Below, piece after piece: positions 28,126 through 37,228 of a stretch of DNA of 64,000 nucleotides. How positions within the stretch are numbered: position 1 is the stretch's first letter; every line of letters begins with the position of its first letter. The notes below the pieces were generated by a model. The model was given only the letters and a program-made list of their open reading frames with translations, had not been told where the DNA came from and did no database searches. Origin of the DNA: Metabacillus indicus LMG 22858 (GTDB lineage Bacteria > Bacillota > Bacilli > Bacillales > Bacillaceae); NCBI RefSeq assembly GCF_000708755.2, contig NZ_JGVU02000002.1, forward strand, positions 1,488,001 through 1,552,000, written 5' to 3'. A program made the position numbers and the translations under genes.

Positions 28126-30756
28126 TTATTTTGCGTCGTACCAGGATGAACCATAAGAATAGTCCACTTTAAGAGGCACTTTCAGTTCAACCGCGTGTTC
28201 CATCACTTGAGGAACAAGCTTTTCAAGTACCGGTATTTCTTCTTTCGGCGCCTCAAAAATCAATTCATCGTGCACCTGAAGCAATAGACGTGTTTGAAGT
28301 TTTTCCTCTTTCAGCTTTGCAGCCATATCAATCATGGCTTTTTTGATGATATCGGCCGCACTTCCCTGGATTGGGGTATTCATCGCCGTTCTCTCTGCAA
28401 AGCTTCGCACATTAAAATTCCTGCTCGTAATCTCAGGTATGTAGCGCCTCCGGTGAAGAAGCGTTTTGACATATCCGTTCTGCTTGGCTTCCTGTACGAT
28501 CTCTTCCATATACTCTTTGACACCGTCGAAACTTTCGAGGTAGCGTTTAATAAACTCTCCCGCCTCTTTTCGGGTAATGTTCAGACTTTGAGAAAGGCCA
28601 TAGTCGCTGATGCCATATACGATACCAAAGTTAACGGCCTTTGCCTGCCTTCTCATATTCGAAGTAACGGCATCCGCTTCAACGCCGAAAACGTCCATCG
28701 CTGTTTTTGTATGAATATCAAGGTCATTTCGGAAGGCCTCAATCAGATTTCTATCACCTGCAATGTGGGCAAGAACCCGAAGTTCAATCTGCGAATAATC
28801 GGCTGCAAACATGACCCAGTCTTTTTCAGAAGGGACAAAGGCCTGACGGATTTTGCGTCCTTCTTCAAGGCGGATCGGGATGTTCTGCAGATTCGGGTCT
28901 GTCGAGCTCAGACGGCCTGTCTGGGTTAGCGTCTGTACATATCTTGTATGCACCTTCCTTGTGTCCTTGTGGACGACTTTCAAAAGTCCCTCGATATAAG
29001 TGGACTGAAGTTTGCCGAGCTGGCGGTAATGAAGGATTTCCTGCACGATTTCATGCTTGCCTGCAAGCTTTTCAAGCACGTCTGCAGACGTGGAATATCC
29101 TGTCTTTGTTTTCTTAGCAGCGGGCAGCCCAAGCTTGTCAAAGAGAATGGAGCCCAGCTGCTTTGGCGAATTGATATTAAACGCCTCGCCTGCAAGGCGG
29201 TGAATGGTTTCTTCGAGGGTCATCAGACGGTCTGTCAGCTGCCGTCCCATCTCCTCCAGACGTTCGATATCCACGCTCACACCTGTTGCTTCCATTTCCG
29301 CAAGAATAATGGAAAGCGGCATTTCAAGATGGAGATAAAGCTCAAGCTGTTCATTTTCTTCAAGTTGGAGCTGAAGCTTTTCTTTAACAGCCTTTAAGGC
29401 AAGACCTTTTCTTACAAGGTGTTCAGCAAGCTTTTCCGTTTCCGGAATGGCGCGTTTTGCCCCCTTGCCGTAAACCGTTTCATCGGACTGAACGAGGTGA
29501 ATGCCGCTGTGGCGGGCCACTCCTGCTGCATCCGCAAACGACTGTGAAGGGTCCAGGATATAGGCAGCAAGCAATACGTCGAACTCAACTGCATTCAGCT
29601 CAATACCCTGCCAGTGAAGAGCAACGATGGATTGTTTGGCATCATAAACCGTTTTTCGTTTCGTCCCGTCTGCCGCCCATTTTTTGAATGCCTCGGATTT
29701 TACGGCAAGCTCTGCCGGCACATAGTAGCTGCCATTTTCATTGATCACAGCAAGTCCGATGATGCTGCTGCTGTGATAATTGTCATCAAGCACTTCTACA
29801 ATCAGGACGGATTCATCAGCCAGGTGCTCCTCCGCAATTTCGACCAGCATTTCAAATTGAACATCTTCAATAGGCTCAAGATCTTCTTCTGTGTCCGCTC
29901 CCAGCTTGTCCAGGAGAGAATTGAAGCCGAGCTCTTTGTAAATACCCGCTACGGTCTTAGCCTCAAAGCCCTTATACTCTGCTTCAGACAAGGTAATTTC
30001 AAGCGGCGCCGCACAGTTGATGGTTGCAAGCTCTTTGCTCATGATCGCCTGTTCTTTGTTTTCTTCAAGCTTTTCCTTTAATTTTTTGGCCGTGACCTTG
30101 TCTAAAGATTCATAGAGCCCTTCAAGGGTTTCATGTTCCTTCAGAAGTTTGATGGCCGTTTTTTCTCCGACGCCCGGAACACCCGGAATATTGTCTGAAC
30201 TGTCTCCCATAAGACCTTTCATATCGATTATCTGCGAAGGAGACAGGCCGTATTTCTCCATGACAAATTGAGGCGTATAGGAATCAACATCTGTTATTCC
30301 TTTTCTTGTAATGTCAACGGTGATGTGTTCTGAGACAAGCTGTGTCAAATCTTTATCCCCGGATATGACTTTCACTTCAAAGCCGTCTTTTTCGGCTTGT
30401 CTTGACAGAGTTCCGATAATATCATCCGCTTCATAATTCGGTAGCTCATACCGTGAAATGCTGTAGGCATCAAGCAGTTCCCTGATGAACGGAAATTGCT
30501 CCGACAGCTCAGGCGGCGTCTTCTGCCGGCCGCCCTTGTATTCCTTGAACGTTTCATGCCTGAAGGTCGTTTTTCCCGCATCAAAAGCAACCAGCATGTG
30601 AGACGGCTTTTCATCTTCAAGTATTTTCATAAGGATCATGGTAAATCCGTAAATAGCGTTTGTATGTACACCTTTGTCATTGTTCAGCAGCGGAAGGGCA
30701 AAAAAAGCCCGGTAGGCAATGCTGTTCCCGTCGATCAGCACGAGTTTTTTCGGCAT
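28126..30756 (-). CDS. polA: DNA polymerase I
   Basis: An 876-residue family A polymerase. The 5'-3' exonuclease domain (1-290) has FDAGKTTFRHE and YEADDIIGTL. The 3'-5' exonuclease domain is degenerate: the segment VLIVEVLDDN lacks the Asp-x-Glu metal site, as in other Bacillus Pol I. The polymerase domain has motif A ADYSQIELRVLAHI, motif B RRQAKAVNFGIVYG and motif C QVHDELIFE. It processes Okazaki fragments and repair gaps. Start ATG at 30756 follows GGGAGGTTTACCT. Confidence 0.97.
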   Translation of the reverse strand: MPKKLVLIDGNSIAYRAFFALPLLNNDKGVHTNAIYGFTMILMKILEDEKPSHMLVAFDAGKTTFRHETFKEYKGGRQKTPPELSEQFPFIRELLDAYSISRYELPNYEADDIIGTLSRQAEKDGFEVKVISGDKDLTQLVSEHITVDITRKGITDVDSYTPQFVMEKYGLSPSQIIDMKGLMGDSSDNIPGVPGVGEKTAIKLLKEHETLEGLYESLDKVTAKKLKEKLEENKEQAIMSKELATINCAAPLEITLSEAEYKGFEAKTVAGIYKELGFNSLLDKLGADTEEDLEPIEDVQFEMLVEIAEEHLADESVLIVEVLDDNYHSSSIIGLAVINENGSYYVPAELAVKSEAFKKWAADGTKRKTVYDAKQSIVALHWQGIELNAVEFDVLLAAYILDPSQSFADAAGVARHSGIHLVQSDETVYGKGAKRAIPETEKLAEHLVRKGLALKAVKEKLQLQLEENEQLELYLHLEMPLSIILAEMEATGVSVDIERLEEMGRQLTDRLMTLEETIHRLAGEAFNINSPKQLGSILFDKLGLPAAKKTKTGYSTSADVLEKLAGKHEIVQEILHYRQLGKLQSTYIEGLLKVVHKDTRKVHTRYVQTLTQTGRLSSTDPNLQNIPIRLEEGRKIRQAFVPSEKDWVMFAADYSQIELRVLAHIAGDRNLIEAFRNDLDIHTKTAMDVFGVEADAVTSNMRRQAKAVNFGIVYGISDYGLSQSLNITRKEAGEFIKRYLESFDGVKEYMEEIVQEAKQNGYVKTLLHRRRYIPEITSRNFNVRSFAERTAMNTPIQGSAADIIKKAMIDMAAKLKEEKLQTRLLLQVHDELIFEAPKEEIPVLEKLVPQVMEHAVELKVPLKVDYSYGSSWYDAK

Positions 30757-30783
30757 AGGTAAACCTCCCTGTACAAGGATATA

Positions 30784-30847
30784 AAAAATCCCCTGATTTT
30801 CTTTCTCTATTCTACCATGACAGGCAGACAGAATGAAAATCAGGGGA
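30784..30847 (-). terminator. Terminator of hflKC
   Basis: TCCCCTGATTTTC (30789-30801) pairs with GAAAATCAGGGGA (30835-30847). On the minus strand the hairpin is followed by TTTTTTAT. The 33-base loop is long, but the 13-bp stem is perfect. Confidence 0.75.
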
Positions 30848-30857
30848 CAGGACGCTG

Positions 30858-31793
30858 TTAGTCAGTTCCGCCCAGCAATGTTTTGGCATAGTCAGAGTCA
30901 AACGGCATGATAATGACCGTTTCTTCGTCGATGGTCTTTTTGTAGGATTCAAGTGTTCTGTACAATTCATAGAATTCCGGGTTTTTAGAATAGGAGCTGT
31001 TGTAGATTCTCCCCGCTTCCTGTTCCCCCTGACTTCTGATAACATCTGCGTTGGCTGCTGCCTTAGCCAGCATTTCCTTTACAGTCCGGTCGGTTGCCGC
31101 GATGGCGCTGTTTTTCTTAGCATCACCCTGGGACAAATAATCCTGGGCCGTTGACTGTCTTTCAGAGATCATGCGGGTATAAACAGAAGCTTCATTGTCC
31201 TCAGGCAGGTCGGTACGTTTAATTCTGACATCTGTGACTGTAATGCCGTATCCGTCCTTTTCCAAAAGCGCATTCACAATTTCCGTTACTTTATCGTTAA
31301 TGCTGCCTCTTGATGATTTTTCATCGTTAATGATTTCATCATAGTTGAGCCGGCCAAGCTCTGAACGGACGGTGGAAAAAGTGAACTCAGCCATTTTTGT
31401 TTCAGCGTTCACGAGCGTTCTCGCGTTGGCAATCATTTTCTTCGGGTCGTCTACTTTCCAGACAGCAAAATTATCAATCAGGATTCTTTTTTTGTCTTTC
31501 GTATTGATTTCCGCTTCTTCAACATCATATGTCATCTGGTATTTCGGAATTGATGAGACCGACTGGACAAAAGGAACTTTCAAGTGCAGCCCCGGCTTTT
31601 CTATGATTCTGACAACCTCGCCAAACTGGCGGACTACTTTATATTCATTTTCTTTTACAACAAACATGTTTGTGAAAAGAACAATCGCTGCAGCAAGGGT
31701 GAGTAAAAGCCAGAGTCCCGTCTTTATATATTTGCTGTACCCTCCGGAATCTCCGCGCTTTTCACTCATGTCCACCAAGTTGTCATTGGCCAT
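30858..31793 (-). CDS. hflC: HflC-like SPFH-domain membrane protein
   Basis: A protein of about 311 residues; the ATG at 31793 is eight bases after GGAAG, with an in-frame GTG at 31802 as alternative. N-terminal membrane helix (GLWLLLTLAAAIVLFTNMFVV), then an SPFH/Band 7 domain (ENEYKVVRQFGEVVRIIEKPGLHLKVPFVQ) and a C-terminal coiled coil. HflK-HflC assemblies surround and modulate FtsH in other bacteria. It overlaps hflK by about 11 bases. B. subtilis 168 has no hflKC at this locus. Confidence 0.88.
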   Translation of the reverse strand: MANDNLVDMSEKRGDSGGYSKYIKTGLWLLLTLAAAIVLFTNMFVVKENEYKVVRQFGEVVRIIEKPGLHLKVPFVQSVSSIPKYQMTYDVEEAEINTKDKKRILIDNFAVWKVDDPKKMIANARTLVNAETKMAEFTFSTVRSELGRLNYDEIINDEKSSRGSINDKVTEIVNALLEKDGYGITVTDVRIKRTDLPEDNEASVYTRMISERQSTAQDYLSQGDAKKNSAIAATDRTVKEMLAKAAANADVIRSQGEQEAGRIYNSSYSKNPEFYELYRTLESYKKTIDEETVIIMPFDSDYAKTLLGGTD

Positions 31794-32760
31794 TCTTTTC
31801 ACTTCCTTCCTCAGTTTCAGGTTTTGGCTCTTCCTTCTTCTTCTGCAGTTCGCTAATAGGGAGATATTTCATTGTGCTGCCGTCATCTTTCATAAAATAG
31901 ATCGTGGCTCCTGGAAGCACCTGATCGATCGTTTCAAGAATGAGACGCTTCTCTGTTATGCCCTCGGCTTTTTCATACTCGCTTAGAACAGCGTTGAAAT
32001 TAGCTACTTCTCCGCGGGCTTTTTCAATTCTTGCCGTTTTGTCAGCTTCTGCTTTTGAGATGAGTGCATCCTCTTCCCCTTCAGCCTCCCGCGTTCGCTG
32101 ATTTGAGTATTTTTTTGCTTCATTAATTTTCGTATTCATCGTTTCACGCGCGCTTGTTACGTCCGTGAAGGCTTTTCTTACCTCATCATTCGGAAGGTCT
32201 ACATCCTGAAGTTTCACGGCCAGAACCGAGATGCCGATATCATACTTCTCCATCAAAGAAATCAGCAGTTCCTGAACATTTTCCTCGATTTCCACTTTTC
32301 CGGATGTGAGAGCATCGTCAATTTCAGAGCTGCCGATAATGCTTCGAAGGGATGCCGATGTGGCGTCATACAGGATTTCTTCTGGATCTTCCGAGTTAAA
32401 TAAGTACTTTTCAGGATCGGTAATTTTCCACTGCACAACCATATCTGCGAGAACGATATTTTCATCCCCTGTGATCATTTTCGTGTCCTTTGGAAAGGAT
32501 TTTACTTCGCCGTTTTCTTCTGAATATCCGAACTTAAGACTGAACGTTTCTTTGGACAGCTTTTCAACGGACTGAATTGGCCATGGCATTTTGAAGTGAA
32601 GACCGGGCTCACTGATGCCTTCTTCTACTTCACCAAATGTGATGATAACCGCTTGATCGGATTCATCGACCGTATACCATGTAGTAAATGCAACGATCAA
32701 AAGCACTGCAGCCAGCAGCACTGCTCCTATGATCGTGTAAATGCGCCTGATGCTGATCAT
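31783..32760 (-). CDS. hflK: HflK-like SPFH-domain membrane protein
   Basis: A 325-residue partner of HflC. Membrane helix at residues 7-28 (YTIIGAVLLAAVLLIVAF), SPFH domain (DQAVIITFGEVEEGISEPGLHFKMPWPIQ), a coiled coil rich in A, E and K, and a charged tail (KKKEEPKPETEEGSEKNGQ). Start ATG at 32760 follows GGGGGCGGAGAA. Together with hflC it forms a two-gene unit inserted between phoPR and polA, with its own terminator. Codon use looks like that of its neighbours. Confidence 0.88.
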   Translation of the reverse strand: MISIRRIYTIIGAVLLAAVLLIVAFTTWYTVDESDQAVIITFGEVEEGISEPGLHFKMPWPIQSVEKLSKETFSLKFGYSEENGEVKSFPKDTKMITGDENIVLADMVVQWKITDPEKYLFNSEDPEEILYDATSASLRSIIGSSEIDDALTSGKVEIEENVQELLISLMEKYDIGISVLAVKLQDVDLPNDEVRKAFTDVTSARETMNTKINEAKKYSNQRTREAEGEEDALISKAEADKTARIEKARGEVANFNAVLSEYEKAEGITEKRLILETIDQVLPGATIYFMKDDGSTMKYLPISELQKKKEEPKPETEEGSEKNGQ

Positions 32761-32837
32761 TTCTCCGCCCCCTTTTTCTCTTCACAAATATTTACGTTCT
32801 TTCCATGAAAAGGTTTCATCTTTTTTTGAAGACAAAA

Positions 32838-32868
32838 AAAGGGACGAGAACAGGGATGTTCTCGTCCA
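32838..32868 (-). terminator. Terminator of phoPR
   Basis: GGACGAGAAC (32842-32851) pairs with GTTCTCGTCC (32858-32867). On the minus strand it is followed by a T-run. Confidence 0.88.
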
Positions 32869-32960
32869 AAAGATTGGCTCCTTGGATGAAGGGGTTTTCA
32901 CTTAGTATATTATCAGCATTTTATTAAGCAGGAATAAATGTGATGTAAATATATTGTAAA

Positions 32961-34721
32961 CTAGCCTTCGTTTTGGTTTTTATTCAGTTTAACGGTAAAC
33001 GTAGTTCCTTCCCCAACGGTGCTGCTCACATAAATCCGTCCTTTGTGCGCTTCCACCAGATGCTTGACAATGGCAAGCCCGAGCCCCGTTCCGCCTGAAT
33101 TCCGGCTTCTCGCTTTGTCCACTCTGTAAAAACGTTCAAAAATCCTTGGAATTTCTTCTTTTTCAATGCCGATTCCCGTATCACTCACAATAAATACCGC
33201 CTGGTCACCGCCGTCTTTAAGAATCACATTTACTTTGCCGCCCTTGGGTGTATAGTTCAATGCATTGCTGATCAGGTTGATAAAGATCTGCTTTAAGCGG
33301 TAAACATCCCCGTAAATGTGAAGACCTTCTTCCGGCATAGCAAGTGACAGCCCAATCTCTTTTTCTTCTGCTTTGCTTTTCAGGATAATGATAACCTCTT
33401 CGAGAACTTCCTTCGCATTGCAGTGCTGAAGGTTCAGCTTAAAGCCCTGCTGTTCTATTTTGGAAAGATCAAGCAGATCCTGAATAAGCGTTTGTAGACG
33501 GTCGCTTTCTTTCAAGATGATCGAGAGAAAGTACTCCAGCGTCTCCCTGTCTTCAAGTGCTCCGTCAAGCAGCGTTTCCGTAAACCCTTTAATTGATGTA
33601 ATCGGTGTTTTGAGCTCATGTGATACGTTCGCAACGAAGTCTTTTCTCATCTGTTCGAGCTTTTTCAGCTCAGTGATATCATGGAAAACAAGCACAATGC
33701 CTTTCCATTCATCGTTTGTGCCTATAATCGGGGCACCGTACACTTCAAAATGCCTGCGCTCAATTTTCAGAGGGAGATGCAGCTGTTTTCTTGCTTTGAT
33801 TTCAGTCATGAAGATATGCTCGACCAAATCAACAATCTCCCGGTGTTCGAACGCTTCATAATAAAGCTTGTACAGGAAGTCTGTTGATTTAATGTGAAAG
33901 AGCTCTTTGTATGCCCGGTTTACCAGGTTAATGTAGCCTCTTCCGTCGATCAGGATCAGACCGCTGCCCATATTTTCAATCAGCGTCTGCAGCCTGTCCT
34001 GCTGCATTTCCTGTGCACGGTTCATATCCTGAAGATTTCTGGCAAGAACATTAATAGACTGGCTGAGCATGCCCGTTTCATCCAGGTGATCTTCATAGGT
34101 TCTTGCTTTATAATTTCCTTTTGCAAGCTCCATCGCAACGTTCGTCGCCGATTCAATCGGCCTTGTGTAGCGCGATGTAATTCTGACAGCAAGCAGCAGA
34201 ATGACAAGGAGGGCCATTCCAAGACTCGCAATCAGCAATCCCCAGATCTGCTGGTTGATTTTCTTTAAAGACGATTCCGTAGAGCTGAGGACGATATACC
34301 CCCGCTTTTCGTTGTTTTCCAAATAAGGAAGACCGTAAAAATACAGTTTGTCATTTTGTATATTTAGTTTGAAGCCTTTATTTGTATTCCGGTGCTTTAG
34401 AAGAATCTCTTTTGAAATAGAATCGTGATCCTGTTTAAAAGGGCCGGCATCATGCAGAACATTCCCGTTTCTGTCATAAATGGTGATATGAGCCTTAATC
34501 GCTTTGCTGTAGCGGTTCAGGAAGGAGTTCATCTCAGAAGATGACAGTCCCTTTTCCTTTACCAGAAGCTCAGTAATTTTTGCTTCCTCTTTCATGCGCT
34601 CCTGAAAAGAACTCATATAATAGCTGCCGAAAATTTGCCCAAGCAAAAGCCCGAGGCCGATCAGTACGGCAATGATCAGTGTAATAAGGGCAAAAATAAG
34701 GCGTGACCGGAATCTATTCAT
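32961..34721 (-). CDS. phoR: Phosphate-starvation sensor histidine kinase PhoR
   Basis: A protein of 586 residues from the ATG at 34721 (MNRFRSRLIF); a TTG at 34739 is also in frame. TM1 (about 8-30), an extracellular sensor domain (about 35-150), TM2 (about 165-185), HAMP, PAS (about 240-345), HisKA with phospho-His in VANVSHELKTPITSIKG, and HATPase with NLISNALNYTP, DTGIGIEKEEIP and GTGLGLAIVKHLV. It phosphorylates PhoP when wall teichoic acid intermediates or phosphate fall, per B. subtilis work. It overlaps phoP by eight bases. Confidence 0.95.
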   Translation of the reverse strand: MNRFRSRLIFALITLIIAVLIGLGLLLGQIFGSYYMSSFQERMKEEAKITELLVKEKGLSSSEMNSFLNRYSKAIKAHITIYDRNGNVLHDAGPFKQDHDSISKEILLKHRNTNKGFKLNIQNDKLYFYGLPYLENNEKRGYIVLSSTESSLKKINQQIWGLLIASLGMALLVILLLAVRITSRYTRPIESATNVAMELAKGNYKARTYEDHLDETGMLSQSINVLARNLQDMNRAQEMQQDRLQTLIENMGSGLILIDGRGYINLVNRAYKELFHIKSTDFLYKLYYEAFEHREIVDLVEHIFMTEIKARKQLHLPLKIERRHFEVYGAPIIGTNDEWKGIVLVFHDITELKKLEQMRKDFVANVSHELKTPITSIKGFTETLLDGALEDRETLEYFLSIILKESDRLQTLIQDLLDLSKIEQQGFKLNLQHCNAKEVLEEVIIILKSKAEEKEIGLSLAMPEEGLHIYGDVYRLKQIFINLISNALNYTPKGGKVNVILKDGGDQAVFIVSDTGIGIEKEEIPRIFERFYRVDKARSRNSGGTGLGLAIVKHLVEAHKGRIYVSSTVGEGTTFTVKLNKNQNEG

Positions 34722-35433
34722 CCAGCCTAGGCTCCTCAAGCTTGTAGCCGAGTCCCCTTATAGTTTTAATATAAAGCGGTTTTTTCGTATTGCGTTCTAT
34801 TTTTTCCCTTAAGTGGCTAATGTGGACATCCACGATCCGTGTATCCCCTGCAAAATCGTAGTTCCATACTGCACTCAAAAGCTGGTCGCGCGTCAGTACT
34901 CTTCCTTTGTGACGGGCAAGGTATACAAGCAATTCAAATTCCTTAGGGGTAAGCTCAAGGCGTTCATCGCCGTAATAGGCTTCATAATGTTCAGGGAGAA
35001 TTCTCAAATCGCCTATCAGGATTCTCTCAGATGTATCCAATTCTTTTTCTTCAGATTCAGAAGATGTCTGCGTTCTTCTTAAAATGGCTTTCACCCTTGC
35101 CACAACTTCTCTTGGACTGAAAGGCTTTGTCATATAATCATCAGCGCCAAGCTCAAGGCCAAGCACCTTATCAAACTCATCATCTTTAGCCGTCAGCATG
35201 AGAATCGGCACCATGATTTTCTTCTGTCTAAGCTGCTTGCACACTTCGATCCCGTCCATTTTAGGCAGCATAAGATCAAGAACCATTAGGTCAGGGGACT
35301 CATTCAAACCCTTTTCAAGCCCGTCTTCTCCATCTATAGCGGTTATTACCTCATACCCTGCCTGAACCAGATTGTACTGCAGCAGAGTCAGGATTGATTG
35401 CTCATCATCTACGACCAGAATTTTCTTACTCAT
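34714..35433 (-). CDS. phoP: Phosphate regulon response regulator PhoP
   Basis: A 239-residue OmpR-type regulator. Receiver domain with phospho-Asp in MVLDLMLPKMDG (about residue 53) and Lys in YMTKPFSPRE; C-terminal winged helix (LELTPKEFELLVYLARHKG ... DVHISHLREKIE). It controls phosphate-starvation genes. Start ATG at 35433 follows GGTGGAGGCTTTAT. First gene of phoPR; the stretch upstream to 35615 holds its promoter region, where I did not identify a confident -10/-35 pair. Confidence 0.96.
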   Translation of the reverse strand: MSKKILVVDDEQSILTLLQYNLVQAGYEVITAIDGEDGLEKGLNESPDLMVLDLMLPKMDGIEVCKQLRQKKIMVPILMLTAKDDEFDKVLGLELGADDYMTKPFSPREVVARVKAILRRTQTSSESEEKELDTSERILIGDLRILPEHYEAYYGDERLELTPKEFELLVYLARHKGRVLTRDQLLSAVWNYDFAGDTRIVDVHISHLREKIERNTKKPLYIKTIRGLGYKLEEPRLDE

Positions 35434-35615
35434 ATAAAGCCTCCACCAAATAGTATTCCCCTAGCAATCCAACGTGTTTTCTCTCTTTTATACTTCCATT
35501 ATAGAGGATAGATTCAAATGAACAAATGTTTTCTTTCAAATGATCCTTTCAGCACGCTGTCTTTCTCTATTAGAATAGCCAAAACAGGAAAAGGCATTCC
35601 AGTGACGGACAGTAA

Positions 35616-35646
35616 AATGCCGGCACCCTGTACAGGTGCCGGCATT
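35616..35646 (-). terminator. Terminator of the MaoC-like gene
   Basis: AATGCCGGCACC (35616-35627) pairs with GGTGCCGGCATT (35635-35646), followed on the minus strand by TTTTAC. Lies directly after the stop codon. Confidence 0.85.
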
Positions 35647-35649
35647 GGC

Positions 35650-36126
35650 TTAAAAGTTTTCAAGAGCACTGCCATCCATAGAGGCAATTGCTGCAGGAGG
35701 CGCAACTGTTATTGTCCCCTGAATGACGGTCTCGTCTTTGTCATTATGCGCATGTACCTTGAGAAGGACAGTATTTTCGGACGCATTCACCTGGGTCACC
35801 TCAAACAGGAATTGAATCATGCTGTAATGATAGACCGCACGGACGAAATCAAGGTTTTGACTAAGGATGTGGCTTCCCGGTCCAGGCATATATTTGGATA
35901 TCGCAGATGTGATAATGCCCGTCAGCATGATGCTAGGGACAATCGGCTTTTCATAAGGCGTGAGTGATGCATAATCATGCTGAATATAGAGCGGATTAGA
36001 ATCATTTGTCAGTCCAAGATAGAGGAGCAGGTCTTTATCTTCAATTTTTTCGGTCAGCGTTAATTTCTCTCCAACCGTGATTTCATCTATCTGTCTTCCA
36101 AGTTTTCTTTTTTTTCCAAGCAGCAT
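35650..36126 (-). CDS. MaoC-like hot-dog protein with altered active site
   Basis: A protein of 158 residues from the ATG at 36126 (MLLGKKRKLGRQIDEI), nine bases after GGAGG. The hot-dog hydratase pattern is present (ITVGEKLTLTEKIEDKDLLLYLGL, then TNDSNPLYIQHDYAS). In active R-hydratases the motif reads GD-x-NP-(L/I)-H; here it is ND-S-NP-L-Y, so Asp remains but the catalytic His is Tyr. The usual HG pair is PS (VPSIMLTG). It may bind acyl-CoA or acyl-ACP without hydrating it. A cre-like box precedes it. Located between mdh and phoP. Confidence 0.78.
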   Translation of the reverse strand: MLLGKKRKLGRQIDEITVGEKLTLTEKIEDKDLLLYLGLTNDSNPLYIQHDYASLTPYEKPIVPSIMLTGIITSAISKYMPGPGSHILSQNLDFVRAVYHYSMIQFLFEVTQVNASENTVLLKVHAHNDKDETVIQGTITVAPPAAIASMDGSALENF

Positions 36127-36147
36127 TATCGTCGTCCTCCAATCATT

Positions 36148-36162
36148 TGAAAACGTTTGCAA
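36148..36162 (-). promoter_or_regulatory. cre-like CcpA box upstream of the MaoC-like gene
   Basis: TTGCAAACGTTTTCA on the minus strand fits the cre consensus WTGNAARCGNWWWCA at every fixed position. It lies 22 bases upstream of the start codon and 12 bases beyond the mdh terminator, where a promoter would be expected, so repression by CcpA is likely. Confidence 0.7.
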
Positions 36163-36173
36163 AATACTTGATA

Positions 36174-36203
36174 AAAGGGACTGGAGAGTATTCTCCAGTC
36201 CCG
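36174..36203 (-). terminator. Terminator of citZ-icd-mdh
   Basis: GGGACTGGAGA (36177-36187) pairs with TCTCCAGTCCC (36192-36202) over a four-base loop, followed by TTTT on the minus strand. Confidence 0.88.
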
Positions 36204-36210
36204 GCAGCGA

Positions 36211-37149
36211 TTAAGAAAGAACCTTCATGACACTTTTGACCGAGTCAGCAGATCTTGATAATGCTTCTTTTTCATCATCATTCAAGTCGAGCTCGATAAT
36301 CTGCTCAAGCCCGTTTCCGCCAAGAATGACAGGAACTCCAAGGTAGATCCCTTCGAACCCGTATTCTCCTTCTAAGTAAACGATAGCAGGAATCACACGG
36401 CGCTGATCTTTAAGAATAGCTTCTGCCATTTCTGCAAGAGATGCAGCCGGCGCATAATACGCACTTCCGTTTCCAAGAAGATTGACAATCTCACCGCCGC
36501 CTTTGCGTGTTCTCTCAACAATTGCTTCCAGGCGGTCTTTAGGGATCAGCGTTTCAAGCGGAATTCCGCCGGCATACGAATATCTCACCAGAGGAACCAT
36601 GTCATCACCGTGTCCGCCAAGAACAAATCCAGTCACATCTTTTACCGACAGATTCAGCTCCTGTGCCGCAAATGTGCGGAAGCGCGCAGTGTCGAGAATA
36701 CCTGACTGGCCGATGACGCGGTGTTTAGGGAAACCTGACTCTTTGAAAACCGTGTAGGTCATGGCATCGACCGGATTGGTCAAAACTAGAATGACCGCAT
36801 CCGGCGAATACTTCACAATCTCCTTTGTCACGCTTTTCATGATTTTCTGGTTCGTCTGAACAAGGTCGTCGCGGCTCATTCCCGGTTTTCTTGCAATGCC
36901 TGCTGTAATGATGACAAGATCAGAATCAGCTGTATCAGCATAGTCGCTGGTCCCTGTAATCTGAGCGTCAAATCCCTGAACAGGACTTGCCTCAAGCATG
37001 TCCAAAGCTTTTCCTTTAGTCGGATTTTCCTGCTGCGGAATATCAACAATCACGACATCAGACAGTTCTTTTTGAGCTAACAAAAATGCAGTGGTTGCTC
37101 CTGTGAAACCTGCGCCGATTACGGAAACTTTTTTACGCTTCATGCCCAT
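36211..37149 (-). CDS. mdh: Malate dehydrogenase
   Basis: A protein of about 312 residues from the ATG at 37149 ([14 protein letters not shown]), eight bases after AAAGGGGA; the frame continues upstream without a ribosome site. LDH-like MDH: Rossmann [19 protein letters not shown] Asp in DVVIVDIPQ, substrate Arg in [10 protein letters not shown], catalytic His in [10 protein letters not shown]. It oxidises malate to oxaloacetate in the TCA cycle. Third gene of citZ-icd-mdh. Confidence 0.96.
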   Translation of the reverse strand: MGMKRKKVSVIGAGFTGATTAFLLAQKELSDVVIVDIPQQENPTKGKALDMLEASPVQGFDAQITGTSDYADTADSDLVIITAGIARKPGMSRDDLVQTNQKIMKSVTKEIVKYSPDAVILVLTNPVDAMTYTVFKESGFPKHRVIGQSGILDTARFRTFAAQELNLSVKDVTGFVLGGHGDDMVPLVRYSYAGGIPLETLIPKDRLEAIVERTRKGGGEIVNLLGNGSAYYAPAASLAEMAEAILKDQRRVIPAIVYLEGEYGFEGIYLGVPVILGGNGLEQIIELDLNDDEKEALSRSADSVKSVMKVLS

Positions 37150-37228
37150 TAAAAACATCCCCTTTAGCATAACAGAGCTGTTTTCCAAAAGTGAAAAACA
37201 GCTCTGTGTATTGTTGATGAAGAAGATC

